A stretch of 64,000 nucleotides of DNA from Alviniconcha marisindica (GCA_018857735.1 JABMCL010000557.1:453501-517500), one strand, 5' to 3'. Shown: positions 44,301-53,099, counted from the stretch's first letter. Made by a program: numbers and translations. Notes: generated by a model from the sequence alone, not told the origin.

Positions 44301-46759
44301 AGTAATTTAGACTTCCAGGTCATGTGGAAACAGACGAGATGGTGTCGCGTACAGTTGAGCACCACAGCGAACCTGGCTCTGCTCCCTTGGACAAACCAGC
44401 CAGCAAATGTTTTGATAATTTGTGTATAATAATTTCTGTGTTTATATTATTCCCCCATCTCCCACCCCTGGTTACAAAGGATTTTGGGGGTGTGGGGTGT
44501 GTGTTAGAATCACTGTGCTCATGATTGTATCTGGGCTTTGTTTGGAGAACATGTTCTGGGGACAATACATTCTGGGGACAATATGTTTTGTGGACAGTAT
44601 GGGACAATATGTTCTGTGAACAATATGTTCTGATCCGACCAGCCTGCTGAACTGCTCAGTCTCACGTGTGGTAATGTTTGTGACCAGATTGCATCGCAGA
44701 CTCAGGAGGAAGAGGAGCCCGCTGCTTTGGGAGAGCCCTTGCTGGTCTACCAGGATGGTGAGTGTTGGCTGGGTACCTGTCCATCTGTAGTTTGATCCCC
44801 ATAATGGGTACCAGGGACCCAGAAATGGAGATCCCCTCTGCTGGTGTTGGCTGGGTACCCGTCAGTCTGTAGTTTGATCCCCATAGTGGGGCACCAGGGA
44901 CCCAGAAATGGAGATCCGCTCTGTTGGTGTTGGCTGGGTACCCATCAGTCTGTAGTTTGATCCTGACAGTTGGGTACCATGGACCCAAAAATGGAGATCC
45001 GCTCTGTTGGTGTTGGCTGGGTGCCCGTCAGTCTTTAGTTTGATCCTGACAGTTGGGTACCATGGACCCAGAAATGGAGATCCGCTCTGCTGGTGTTCAT
45101 TGGGTACCTGTCAGTTTGTAGTTTGATCCAGACAGTTGGGTGACACGGACCCAGAAATGGAGATCCGCTCTGCTGGTGTTGGCTGAGTACCTGTTAGTCT
45201 GTAGTTTGATCCCCACAGTGGGGGATCAGGGACCCAGAAATGGAGATCCGCTCTGCTGGTGTTGGCTGAGTACCTGTTAGTCTGTAGTTTGATCCCCACA
45301 GTGGGGGACCAGGGACCCAGAAATGGAGATCCGCTCTGCTGGTGTTGGCTGAGTACCTGTCAGTCTGTAGTTTGATCCCCACAGTGGGGGACCCGGGACC
45401 CAGAAATAGAGATCCGCTCTGCTGGTGTTGGCTGAGTACCTGTCAGTCTGTAGTTTGATCCCCACAGTGGGGGACCCGGGACCCAGAAATAGAGATCCGC
45501 TCTGCTGGTGTTGGCTGAGTACCTGTCAGTCTGTAGTTTGATCCCCACAGTGGGGGACCAGGGACCCAGAAATGGAGATCCGCTCTGCTGGGAACTCAGA
45601 GCCATGAAAGGCTCCCTTTGTTATGTATAATGAAGTAGGTTGTAATATACGCGTGCATGGAAACCAGCTCTGTTCTACCGATTTCTTCCTTCCCAGTTCA
45701 TTGAACTTCATTCTATTCCCCATCCTCTTCTGACGTACATAAAAAGTAGCGTATGTCATCCCTGGTGATCTTATAGAGGGGTTGTCCTCAAGCTTTGTCA
45801 GTGTTGATTTACATTGAACTGTCAATGGGGTTGTTTTAGACTTAAAAGGGGGGTTGCCTCATCAGGGTGGTCTTTTTATCAGGGGTCCCCGCAGACCATA
45901 GCAGGTGTCCCCTGAAAGCATAGGTGCTGCACCATTATACGATGCTGGCATGTTGTCAGTCGTGCCAGCATTGCCCCAAAGGTGCCACAGTAACAGCATT
46001 TCAACGTCGCAGTGAACGCGCTTGTGTTCCCTGCGACAAACCAGCCTGCTAACATTTGACATCGAGTTTTTGTCTTCTTCAAACTTGCTTTATATGTACA
46101 TGTTGTCTTCATACCAATGTGTGTCAGAGCTTTCCCTTTTTCCGAAACATTAGACTCACCACGATTTCCCCCCTTGTGTTGCCATTTTTGCCCCTGTTTA
46201 TTGTTTAAGTTGGAGTTGTAAATTGTGGGGGGAGGGGGGGTGCCTGTGGGCAGGAGTGCAAGGACATGTAAAATGATCCTGCCAGACATTATCCTGTGCC
46301 GTGTAGATACTGTAATTATTAGTCAATGTTATGTGCGTACTTGTGATTTGTGCCTGTTTGTCTCTCTGCGCAGAATCTTCTGAAGAAGATGTACCTATGG
46401 AGTTTGGAGCCTCTGAATCTGAGGTGAGGAGCACTTTAGTGTGGCGGGTTGTATGTGTTATTATTTACTTTTGGCGTGCACTTAAAAATTAATTGGGGGC
46501 ACAGTCAGATTATGAAAAATGATCCAGCCAGTAGAAGATGAGAAAATAGAAATAAAAAAGGAATTGTTTTCTTGACATGTAGGGAAAAAACAAATGTTGG
46601 AGTTTTTGTTAAGCAGATATATTTAAGCCTTTTTCAGTCTCAAGGATGTCACATGCTGTCTTGTTCATCTGTTGTTGTCGGTAATAGTGCACCTTGAAAG
46701 TAAACCTACATTTGATGTTTGATTGCTTTTTTCAGGATAACTGGGAAGACTTTGACTAA
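24663..46759 (+). CDS. WDR43: WDR43 / UTP5, SSU processome WD-repeat protein, 17 exons
   Basis: Nucleolar t-UTP/UTPA subunit supporting rDNA transcription and early pre-18S rRNA processing. Exons: 24663-24854, 26212-26352, 29845-29966, 30359-30476, 30822-30961, 31407-31503, 32056-32120, 32463-32634, 33807-33887, 36903-37016, 37291-37434, 41541-41659, 43478-43541, 44029-44142, 44688-44757, 46374-46423, 46736-46759. The total is 1827 nt (608 residues plus stop) with every junction in frame. The N-terminal half is a WD40 propeller (V-E-W-N, I-K-M-W-D, F-T-G-H, V-F-E-H-T-L-N-G); a Utp12 domain spans about 415-560; the tail is acidic, ending E-D-N-W-E-D-F-D. A basic patch R69-K75 and R-R-K-R-K near 405 may serve nucleolar import. 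Human WDR43 is 677 residues; the shortfall is mainly the acidic tail. Intron 5 appears to be GC-AG. Confidence 0.95.
24855..26211 (+). other. WDR43 intron 1
   Basis: AT-rich with a short GT tract (25072-25092). Nothing else supported. Confidence 0.7.
26212..26352 (+). CDS. WDR43: WDR43 exon 2
   Basis: Acceptor atgctgcag, donor CACTTG|gtatgc. Residues 65-111: a basic run R-K-K-K-K-K-K, then L-D-L-I-A-M-G-T-T-S-G, matching the human D-L-L-A-L-G-T blade. Confidence 0.95.
27058..27229. mobile_element. MITE with ~23-bp inverted ends (GTTGAACATTACACATTACAACA-type)
   Basis: The left end matches the inverse of TGTTGTAATACATAACGTTC on the right with few mismatches. Similar motifs in head-to-head form at 27930-27978 (GAACGTTATTATTTC / GTAATCATAATGTTC) suggest several related insertions in this intron. 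Confidence 0.65.
28884..28976 (-). CDS. Possible first coding exon of a nested minus-strand gene
   Basis: ATG at 28976 opens 31 codons (M-S-S-K-S-G-A-A-G-E-I-L-F-F, later I-R-P-L-K-T-D-T-L-T) ending at a consensus donor ACG|gtgagt in phase 0. GC content and codon use look more coding than the surrounding AT-rich intron. I could not find a convincing phase-0 continuation. A minus-strand acceptor tttgtcctag at about 27759 precedes S-R-V-N-M-T-K-K-R but needs a different phase. Family not recognised; the TEN1 family was considered without real support. Confidence 0.35.
29845..29966 (+). CDS. WDR43: WDR43 exon 3
   Basis: Acceptor cattgcag, donor GAGA|gtgagt. Residues 112-151 plus split E152: E-K-G-H-T-D-Q-V-T-D-V-C-W-H-P-D and H-V-V-E-W-N-V, a WD40 blade. 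Confidence 0.95.
30359..30476 (+). CDS. WDR43: WDR43 exon 4
   Basis: Acceptor tctccag, donor ATACAG|gtaagc. Residues 153-191: K-W-K-A, S-S-R-L-L-T-A and I-K-M-W-D-L, paralleling K-W-K-G and I-K-L-W of human WDR43. Confidence 0.95.
30822..30961 (+). CDS. WDR43: WDR43 exon 5, GC donor
   Basis: Acceptor gttgcag. Residues 192-237: F-T-G-H-S-T-E-V, then F-L-S-A-A-V-S-D-R-V-V-N-A, ending with TG of W238. Donor GCCTG|gcaagt is GC rather than GT; see the finding. Confidence 0.9.
31407..31503 (+). CDS. WDR43: WDR43 exon 6
   Basis: Acceptor tgttgcag, donor GAGCAG|gtacag. The first G completes W238; residues 239-270 include K-N-A-I-T-S-F-S-L-T-E-E-P, matching K-S-A-V-M-S-F-T-V-T-D-E-P. Confidence 0.9.
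32056..32120 (+). CDS. WDR43: WDR43 exon 7
   Basis: Acceptor gcgtgcag, donor AATGG|gtaaga. Residues 271-291, ending V-L-V-F-E-H-T-L-N-G as in human H-L-F-E-H-I-L-N-G. Confidence 0.95.
32463..32634 (+). CDS. WDR43: WDR43 exon 8
   Basis: Acceptor atttgcag, donor ACGGTG|gtaaga. Completes G292, then 293-349: Lys-rich start, P-V-P-I-L-A-A and L-L-V-A-H-G-S, like P-I-P-I-L-A-A and L-L-V-Y-G-S in human. Confidence 0.95.
32635..33806 (+). other. WDR43 intron 8
   Basis: GT/GA stretch at 32767-32825; otherwise nothing seen. The shorter introns 3-7 (29967-32462) likewise hold no supported feature. Confidence 0.6.
33807..33887 (+). CDS. WDR43: WDR43 exon 9
   Basis: Acceptor tgtttcag, donor ACACAG|gtaagt; 27 whole codons (350-376), A-L-T-S-S-Q-P-E-I-V-L-V. 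Last part of the propeller. Confidence 0.9.
34680..36240 (+). repeat. ~600-bp segmental tandem repeat in WDR43 intron 9
   Basis: Three units share a G-run, TCTCAGAATACTGC.TCTGAGGAAGAGATTG, CCTCTTGTCCA.AAAGAG, a ~66-bp sub-repeat (GTGTGCATGATGGGTGGGAC, two to five times per unit) and CAGCCCTGTGGTTG...CACTTTGGGTTGTTCTGACAGG. Units span roughly 34680-35270, 35300-35910 and 35920-36240. Confidence 0.85.
34745..34780. repeat. Poly-G tracts in the intron 9 repeat
   Basis: G-run here and again at 35325-35349, at the same place in successive units. Confidence 0.9.
36418..36511. repeat. Perfect 41-bp inverted repeat, 12-nt spacer
   Basis: Arms 36418-36458 and 36471-36511 are exact reverse complements; the spacer is TAGTACATAGTG. 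TAGTACATAGTGCTT also precedes the left arm, so the spacer is a copy of the flank. Confidence 0.97.
36903..37016 (+). CDS. WDR43: WDR43 exon 10: linker
   Basis: Acceptor ttttgcag, donor TCAGAA|gtatgt; 38 whole codons (377-414). Low-complexity linker with a basic R-R-K-R-K-Q cluster, comparable to the E-S-K-R-K-S-G linker of human WDR43. Confidence 0.9.
37291..37434 (+). CDS. WDR43: WDR43 exon 11: start of Utp12 domain
   Basis: Acceptor tattgcag, donor CTGACT|gtaagt; 48 codons (415-462). L-E-D-R-L-Q-A-M-G-V and L-T-Q-G-L-Q-S-K-D match I-E-E-R-L-G-A-M-D-I and L-T-Q-G-L-E-S-N-D. Confidence 0.95.
37465..38175 (+). repeat. ~110-bp tandem repeat abutting WDR43 exon 11 donor
   Basis: Units contain GTCGTGGATGTTTGGAGGTC, TGAATGTGAGAAAGAACAT and TTTTGGTCTTAC. 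About six imperfect copies begin within 35 bp of the donor at 37434. Confidence 0.8.
38401..41100 (+). repeat. Segmental repeats in WDR43 intron 11 with conserved hairpin
   Basis: Five copies of a ~130-bp element (38401-38530, 38873-39003, 39549-39681, 39960-40090, 40774-40902) contain CACCATTATACGATG, a hairpin, CATTGCCCCAAAGGTG and GTGACAAACCAGCCTG. A sixth copy is at 45928-46055. Larger flanks (e.g. 39806-40090 and 40620-40910) are duplicated too. Confidence 0.85.
39117..39411 (-). mobile_element. tRNA-derived SINE family A, copy 1
   Basis: On the minus strand the head resembles a tRNA, with box A-like GGCCTAGCAGTAAGGCATC. The body carries CCACCAGAATGACTACAGCA (plus strand) and the tail GTAAACATGGTGCTTAAC (plus strand). 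Confidence 0.75.
41258..41600 (+). repeat. Tandem duplication of WDR43 exon 12 acceptor and 5' half
   Basis: Copy 1 (about 41258-41430) and copy 2 (about 41431-41600) share AAATCCT.TACTGCTTGCCAA, ACTGTTTGGACAA.GGCTGATC, the GT tract, gtgtgcag and the first ~48 nt of exon 12. Copy 1's pseudo-exon (41380-41427) encodes N-A-F-Q-E-R-N-K-S-V-I-I-N-T-V-K, then diverges into intron and reaches TGA at about 41472. Confidence 0.9.
41541..41659 (+). CDS. WDR43: WDR43 exon 12
   Basis: Acceptor gtgtgcag, donor CAGAG|gtaaga. Residues 463-501: V-I-I-N-T-V-K-R-L-P-L-H and H-P-Q-S, matching L-I-K-K-T-V-L-R-M-P-L-H and H-P-N-S. The acceptor and first half are duplicated just upstream at 41380. Confidence 0.95.
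41930..42800 (+). repeat. GCTAAACTACCACCCCTGCTGCCCT minisatellite in WDR43 intron 12
   Basis: Mixed 15-bp (CTGCCCTGAGCTAAA) and 27-bp (with CTACCACCCCTGCTGCCC) units, all multiples of 3. They leave a 228-codon frame (42229-42915) of C-C-P-x-L-N-Y-H-P repeats. It is inside an intron with no splice or start context. Confidence 0.92.
43478..43541 (+). CDS. WDR43: WDR43 exon 13
   Basis: Acceptor gttttcag, donor ATGACG|gtaagt. Completes S502; residues 503-523 contain M-V-R-W-L-K-Q-V-L-S-I-H, matching M-V-Q-W-L-K-C-V-L-T-V-H. Confidence 0.95.
44029..44142 (+). CDS. WDR43: WDR43 exon 14
   Basis: Acceptor gccgttag, donor TCACGG|gtaaac; 38 codons (524-561). L-A-E-L-Y-Q-M-I-E and G-R-L-H-M-L-L-S close the helical Utp12 domain. 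Confidence 0.95.
44688..44757 (+). CDS. WDR43: WDR43 exon 15
   Basis: Acceptor tgaccag, donor GGATG|gtgagt. Residues 562-584, Glu-rich, ending L-V-Y-Q-D like the human L-V-Y-E-E. An 83-bp tandem array starts at its donor. Confidence 0.92.
44758..45595 (+). repeat. 83-bp tandem repeat starting at WDR43 exon 15 donor
   Basis: About ten units of GTGTTGGCTGAGTACCTGTC...AGTTTGATCCCCACAGTGGG...CCCAGAAATGGAGATCCGCT. The first unit begins within the gtgagt donor (gtgagtgttggctgggtacc); later units have TGGTGT in place of the donor hexamer. Confidence 0.92.
45928..46055 (+). repeat. CACCATTATACG hairpin element, copy 6
   Basis: ATGCTGGCA and TGCCAGCAT form a perfect 9-bp stem with a 12-nt loop between CACCATTATACG and TGCCCCAAAGGTG. 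Lies in WDR43 intron 15. Confidence 0.8.
46374..46423 (+). CDS. WDR43: WDR43 exon 16: acidic tail
   Basis: Acceptor tgcgcag, donor TCTGAG|gtgagg. Completes E585; residues 586-601 are acidic and start S-S-E-E-D. Confidence 0.9.
46736..46759 (+). CDS. WDR43: WDR43 exon 17: last codons and stop
   Basis: Acceptor ttttttcag, then D-N-W-E-D-F-D and TAA (46757-46759), echoing the E-D-N-W-D-E-D of the human tail. Confidence 0.9.
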   Translation, partial: DNWEDFD

Positions 46760-48990
46760 TGTGGAAGGACACTGAAGGATCCATGTCAGCCCAGATCTGA
46801 CGGTAGAGATTCCAGAACTGAGTGATGAAAGAAAAACAGAAAGAAAAAAAAACTATGCATTTGTCGACCAGCTGAAACTGCTGCACTTCATCGCCACGGT
46901 CATGGGACTGTAAGCAGTGCAGTTCATATCCAATGCTATGAGACACTGAGCAGTGCAGTTAAGCCTCTGGATTGTAAGTAGTGAGGTTCACATGTCAAGG
47001 TCATGGAACTGCAAGTGGTGCAGTCCAGGACCAAGTTCATGGGACTCGGGTTATGCAGTTCATTGCCAAAGTTGTGAGACTCTAAGCCGTGCAGTTAAGC
47101 CTCTGGGTTGTAAGTGGTGTGGTTCATTGCCAAGGCCAATGGACTCAAGTTGCCCACTTCATTGCCAAGGTCATGGTCTTGACTGTGTAAGTAGTGCAAA
47201 GCATGGCCAAAGCCCCTGGGTTGTAAACAGTGTGGCTCGTTGCCAAGGTCATGGGACTGTGTAAGCAGTGCAAACAATCCCTGGGTTGTAAACAGTGTGG
47301 CTCGTTGCCAAGGCAGTGGGACTTGGATTAATGCAAGGTCTTGTGCCAAGGCCGTGGAGCTTAACTGGTGCGCTTTGTTGCCATAGCCATGGGCTCAAAG
47401 TGAGAATCGTTTCTAGGGCCACGTGTGCTCCTAACTGTGAGGTTCATCACCTGCACCATTAGGGCTGTTACTGGTGAGGTTCATCGCCTGAACCATTTGG
47501 GCTGTAACTGGTGAAGTTCATTGCCTGAACAGTTTGGGCTGTAACTTGTGAAGTTCATCGCCTGAACAGTTTGGGCTGTAACTGGCGAAGTTCATTGCCT
47601 GAACCATTTGGGCTATAACTGGTGAAGTTCATTGCCTGAACAGTTTGGGCTGTAACTGGCAAAGTTCATCGCCTGAACAGTTTGGGCTGTAACTGGCAAA
47701 GTTCATCGCCTGAACAGTTTGGGCTGTAACTTGTGAAGTTCATCGCCTGAACAGTTTGGGCTGTAACTGGTGAAGTTCATCGCCTGAACAGTTTGGGCTG
47801 TAACTGGTGAAGTTCATCACTTGAGTTACTGGGCTCTAACTTGTGCAGCTCTCGGCCAAGGTCATAGGGCTGTGCTGTTCATAGATATAAAATTTTGAAA
47901 GATGAAAGTTTGCTACCTGTTTTCTTGAAATCCTGATTTTAAATTTGGTGGAAATTTACCTTTTGGGACCAGTGATGTGTTGTCAGTAACATGATGTTTC
48001 CAAGCAGTAGTTTGCATGTTATCCTGTTTGAGAACATACTCTTCTTTGAAAAATGCCAAGAAGTGGCCCATACTTGGTCACAGAAATTCAGAACCGTTCC
48101 ATTTTACCGGGTGTCTTTGCCATGGGACTTGCGCCGTGGTGTTGAGCCTGGACTCAAATTTCAAAATGGTCTGCGTTCCCCCTTGCAGAAGCACTGATAG
48201 ATCAGCGAGTGATTTCGATTCAAACTGACGAAAACAAAGGTCTGATACCGGGGCAAGTTTTGGCCTTAGAAACTTCGACACTACCCCATGCCTGGTGACT
48301 TGCACTTTATGAAATGATTGGAGTAGTTTTGTGGAGGATTCACATGTTTTACAGGGCAGAGGGTGGGACTTTGACAGAGAACCTGTTTTTGACTCTTGCA
48401 GCTTCAGAGTCACAGGTCCCTTCCACCTCGTGTTGATGCTGTTGACTGATCAGTTGATCACTAGCAATTTTTTTTTTTATAGTGCTTGGCTCGTGTCGCT
48501 TTGCAATAACGCTAGCAACAACAGTGAAAAAAGATGAACAAGTTACAGCATACCAGATGTGGCATTACAGGCATGAGCATGTAGTGGTGATGGTTGCGAC
48601 TTTGATTTGAAGTTTGTGTACAGTGAAGTGAGTGTACAGTGATTTTATGTTAAAAGTTGTCACCATTCAGTGAGACAGGGTTAATTGCCATTAGGAGTCA
48701 GGAGTTGTCTGCAGTGATGTTAATAGCTTCAGAGAGTGTGAAAATAAGTCTCCCAAACCCTTCATTAATGGTATTCAAAAAGGATTTAGGGGATTTTCAG
48801 CTGTTTCATGCTGTCGCAGGTTTATGCCTGAGTAAAGATCAATAGGTACAGTCTTCCTTTGAAAAAATGAGTGTAAGCAAAGATCACCAGCTGGCTGGTC
48901 ATGTTACTGCACAAAACCTTTACATGTGTTTTTTTCCGACTCTGTTTTTCAGTGCACTATTAAAGAGAATGTGCTGAAGTCCTCTTGTTT
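46760..48990 (+). other. WDR43 3' UTR / 3' flank
   Basis: Two minisatellites follow the stop: a degenerate ~80-bp repeat (about 46905-47395, CCTCTGGGTTGTAA and TTGCCAAGG motifs) and the 37-bp array below. A plausible polyadenylation signal ATTAAA (48959-48964) is followed by a GT-rich stretch. No long ORF with coding character. Confidence 0.5.
47449..47830 (+). repeat. 37-bp minisatellite, ~10 copies
   Basis: Unit GTTCATCGCCTGAACAGTTT plus GGGCTGTAACTGGTGAA. High identity between units. Confidence 0.93.
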
Positions 48991-49959
48991 CTGTGATGTG
49001 TGTAGGTGTGCTCTTGTGGCCACAGCAACATTGTAAAACTAAAAGGGTGAAAATTGAAAGTTGCCCTTTCTGTCAAAATTTCATCCGACATAGTTGAGAT
49101 GAATGCCTGTAGTATTCTGTGCATACATGAATCGGGCAAGGTATTTTACACATTTCAAAGTCTTGTATATTTGCATTGTCTCATGAGCGTGTGTGGTTTT
49201 TTTAATGTTTTTTTTTTAGAGTTACTACAGATAACACAGAAGGTGGATAGAGATGAGGGTAGGAAAAAAGAGAATAGACAGCTGGTAGTCACTTACAACA
49301 AGAGGAAGAGTCAATTTAGAAACTGACCCTAGTATGGCAAGCAAGACATGCTGAATATTGCACAGATTGACCAGTAGCCTTAAAATTTGCATTTGTACAC
49401 AGTGAGTGTGTGTGTGTGAGAGAGCGGGAGGACAAGAAAAACTATTTTTACACGTTATGTATGTTGTGCAACAAAGTTTGTGTGTTGTGTTGACAGCATG
49501 GAATGAAACCAGGGAGAGAATGAGAGTTGGCTTTGAAGAAGTGAACATTATTTGTTACGTAAAAACAACAACCCCAGTCAGGTTCTGTAAAAAAAAGAAA
49601 AAAAAGTTGGTTTATAGGGAATCATGAAACTGACGGTATGATTATTAATGGTGTCAGTCCAGCATGAATGAAAGGATTGATGCTTTGAAATGTATTACAT
49701 TTAATGATGAATATTAATTATATATACTTATATGCATACACTGCACACAGGTTCCTTGCTGTATGTGTATGTATGGTTCAGCTGAAATGGAGCTTGGATT
49801 GTGTACACATACAGTTTCTATTGCACCATCAACCATTATGGGATCATCCTGTCATCCTGTTTTAGGTTTGTTATGTATGTTGCCACTGTCATGTTGGGGG
49901 GGAGGGGTAGTGTTTTGCCACCACTTTTTTTTTTCTTTTTTAACTGTTTAACATATGTG

Positions 49960-50075
49960 AGGCAAAGAATGATGAATACTGCACATAAAAACTAGCTTTG
50001 TGTGAGGCAAAGAATGGTGAATACTGCACATAAAAACTAGCTTTATGTGAGGCAAAAAATAATGAATACTGCACA
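49960..50075. repeat. ~50-bp tandem repeat
   Basis: Three copies of GTGAGGCAAAGAATG.TGAATACTGCACATAAAAACTAGCTTT, just 5' of the SINE at 50109. The stretch 48990-49960 holds nothing I can support. Confidence 0.8.
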
Positions 50076-50108
50076 GTCAGGCTTGGAGATCATATTTCAA
50101 GCTTTGGT

Positions 50109-50448
50109 TGCGATGGAATAGCTCAGTTGGCAGAGCATCCAACAAAAAAGCTGGGCGCAAGACTGATGCAGGTTCGATTCCCTGGCGCGGCAAGGGATTT
50201 TTCTCTCAGTCGCCTTCCAGTGCAGACTCTTTTACAGTGTCAGTACAGCCTCCATATGCAGCTGCATGCATCAACATCGGTGCGCATGTTAAAAATCCCA
50301 AAGGCTGGCAGCTACCTCATTGTTTAACATGTGAAAATACTGCACACACACTGATAGGAACGGGTAGCGCTGATCTTGCAGCTGCTGTGCCTTACCCGGG
50401 TATGACAACCAGAATTTCCTGCAAAGGACATTTGAGTGAAAATTAAAA
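50109..50448 (+). mobile_element. tRNA-derived SINE family B
   Basis: Head has a near-canonical box A (TAGCTCAGTTGGCAGAGC, 50119-50136) and box B (GGTTCGATTCC, 50171-50181), spaced as in a tRNA gene. The acceptor arm does not pair well and a ~260-bp tRNA-unrelated body follows. No duplicate in this window. Confidence 0.75.
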
Positions 50449-50904
50449 AAACAAAAATACTTGTACCTTTGAAATTTATAATACACGGATTGAAACAGTG
50501 GAGTTTAATTGTTTTTGTTAGTTTTTTTGTTTTGTTAGACATGTGGTGATAACATGACAATAGGAGTAAGAGATGCAAGGATCACAAAACTGAAGTTAGA
50601 AATTAAAATAAACGGAACAGACTTGTCATGGCTTTGACAGTTGTATGACTGAAACACCCTTCACTACTGATGTGTTCGGATTCACAGTAAAATTATTCAG
50701 TATGAAATCACTGTGAGACTGTTTTGAGTGTGGCCAAACCATCTGTCATTGTTGTGTTGCAAGCTACCTTCATGATGAAAATATTCAGTACAGAACCATT
50801 CTGGCACAGGACTGTTTTGAGGACAGCCAAAACTATGTTGCTATTGGTATAATAGCAAATACCTTGCATCATGTTCCAAAATTATCATCATCATCCTCGC
50901 CTGT

Positions 50905-50932
50905 TCCCCCCCCCCCCCCCCCCCCCCCCCCC
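50905..50932. repeat. Poly-C tract
   Basis: Long C run, preceded by an ATCATC stretch. Confidence 0.9.
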
Positions 50933-51289
50933 ACCAAATTTTGTTTTCAAAACAATGCATTGCGCACAAAGGTTCATCACTTTGAACTCTCTTACTTTAT
51001 TTTCACAACCCTGTACAGTAAAAACAAACAAAATACTTGGAGGTTCATTCCGCATCATGAGACGAGGACAGACTGCCAGTGTGCTGCATGCAGTATTGAA
51101 ATTGGTCTGATGCTGTGTTTATTGATGATTAAGGGGATGACTGTGAGTGTGATGAAATAATGATCAGGTGATGCTAAGCTCCACAGATGGCAACGGAGCA
51201 CACCTGCTGCTAATGAGAAAAGTTAGGTGCAGCCTGCTGTGCAACTCTGAGCTCCTGTGTGTGACAAGCTGTTTTAAGAGGCACAATGA

Positions 51290-51950
51290 AAAAACAACAG
51301 CAAAAAAACCCATTCAAACAGCCTTAATTACGTTTACTGCTTTGTTCTTCAGTTAAAACAAAAACCCATTCAAACAGTCTTAGTTAAGTTTACTGCTTTG
51401 TTCTTCAGTTAACACAAAAACCCCATTCAAACAACCTTAATTAAGTTTGCTGCTTTGTTCTTCAGTTAACACAAAAACCCATTCAAACAGTCTTTACTGC
51501 TTTGTTCTTCAGTTAAAAACAACAACAAAAAACACCATCCAAACAGCCTTAGTTAAGTTCACTGTTTTGTTCTTCAGTTAAAAACCAAACAAAAAGCATC
51601 ATTCAAATAGCCTTAGTTAAGTTTACTGCTTTGTTCTTCAGTTAAAAACAACAACAACAAAACACCATCCAAACAGCCTTAGTTAAGTTCACTGTTTTGT
51701 TCTTCAGTTAAAAACCAAACAAAAAGCATCATTCAAACAGCCTTAGTTTACTGTTTTGTTCTTCAGTTAAAAACCTAACAAAAAGCATCATTCAAACAGC
51801 CTTAGTTAAGTTCACTGTTTTGTTCTTCAGTTAAAAAGCATCATTCAAACAGCCTTAGTTAAGTTCAGTTTTGTTCTTCAGTTAAAAACCAAACAAAAAG
51901 CATCATTCAAACAGCCTTAGTTAAGTTCACTGCTTTGTTCTTCAGTAAGG
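51290..51950 (+). repeat. ~65-bp tandem repeat
   Basis: About ten imperfect units of CATTCAAACAGCCTTAGTTA, TTGTTCTTCAGTTAAAAAC and AACAAAAAGCAT. The TTGTTCTTCAGT boxes resemble splice acceptors, but no exon is apparent. Confidence 0.9.
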
Positions 51951-52744
51951 AAGCCCATGTGCATTGTGTCGCTTTTGCAGGCCGTACCTAAAGGTCTCAG
52001 TTTTCGTGCAGTGTTGGCAAAAACAGCATCATCGGTGCAGTTTGTGTTGTGTGTGGGTTACTGGCCGTTTTATACCTTGTTCACTGCTTTGATTGGATTG
52101 GATGACTCACTACAACGGAAGTCAGTGTACATCGATTGCACCTGGAGCGACAAAATTGATTTATTTTGGCTTATTAAGCCAAGCAAGCAGTTATATTTCT
52201 GTAACCTGACCCGAACTGGTTGATGATTTGAGACAAAGCTTGAAATTAATCATTATGTTGACTGTTTGTTTTGACATGTTGGAGAATAAACGTGTTGAAA
52301 CAAAGAATGGTCATTGATGATGTGCATGGTGTTGGTTTTTTACTCACAAAAACAAAACAAAACAAAAAACAACGCAATAATGAGAGTATTGGATATTATG
52401 GCCCTCATGTAATAATGAAAATAATGAAGTCATTGGATTTTATGGCCCTGTCCACTGCACTCCAAATAATCAAACTGTCATTAAGTAAAAACATACCTAA
52501 AACTCTTCTCATATAATGTATATAAACCCTTATTCAAATCAAATCTTGAAAGTCGGGCCTAACACAAATACAAAACATACATATGTATACACAAAGAGCA
52601 GCACAAGGCAGTTTTTCGAATAGTTCCTTCAATATTGAATTTTTTATTTTTTTTAAATGCGGCACAAATCGCTGCTGCCTGTCGAACTGGCCATGTCGCG
52701 AGACATCGAACCAACCGACCAGGGGCCATATTTAATTAATTTAT

Positions 52745-53095
52745 TTTCTGTGTGTGTGGTACCGAAGAGCAGAAATGAAGACAGTGAAGATCAGTTGGTA
52801 CATGATGTCTGCCTCAGTCACACGGCTGGAGCAACGACGCCAGGCTTGCAGACTGTCGATGCTCTACAAAGTCCAGAGTGGCCTTGCACATTGCCCCACC
52901 CTGAAAGACAAAACTGGTCCCCCTCCCATCACGCACCCATGACAAACAGTTCACCCTGCTGACCGCCAGAACCCAGTATAGAGGATCCTCCATCCTCCCC
53001 AAAACCATCAGGGACTGGAACTCACTACCCATGGAAGTGGTGGAGGCCCCCACGCATGACGCTTTCGTGCCAAGGGTATCAAACAGGGGGATTAC
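52745..53095 (+). pseudogene. Non-LTR retrotransposon (LINE) 3' end of reverse transcriptase
   Basis: Shows the typical C-terminus after the polymerase: L-E-Q-R-R-Q-A-C-R-L-S-M-L-Y-K-V, then (frame shifted) Y-R-G-S-S-I-L-P-K-T-I-R-D-W-N-S-L-P and V-E-A-P-T-H-D-A-F. A frameshift near 52940 and the absent upstream domains mark it as a dead 5'-truncated copy. Confidence 0.8.
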
Positions 53096-53099
53096 CTAC

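Noticed and set aside
50109..50195. Stand-alone tRNA gene
   Set aside because: Box A and B are good but the acceptor stem does not close and a SINE-like body follows.
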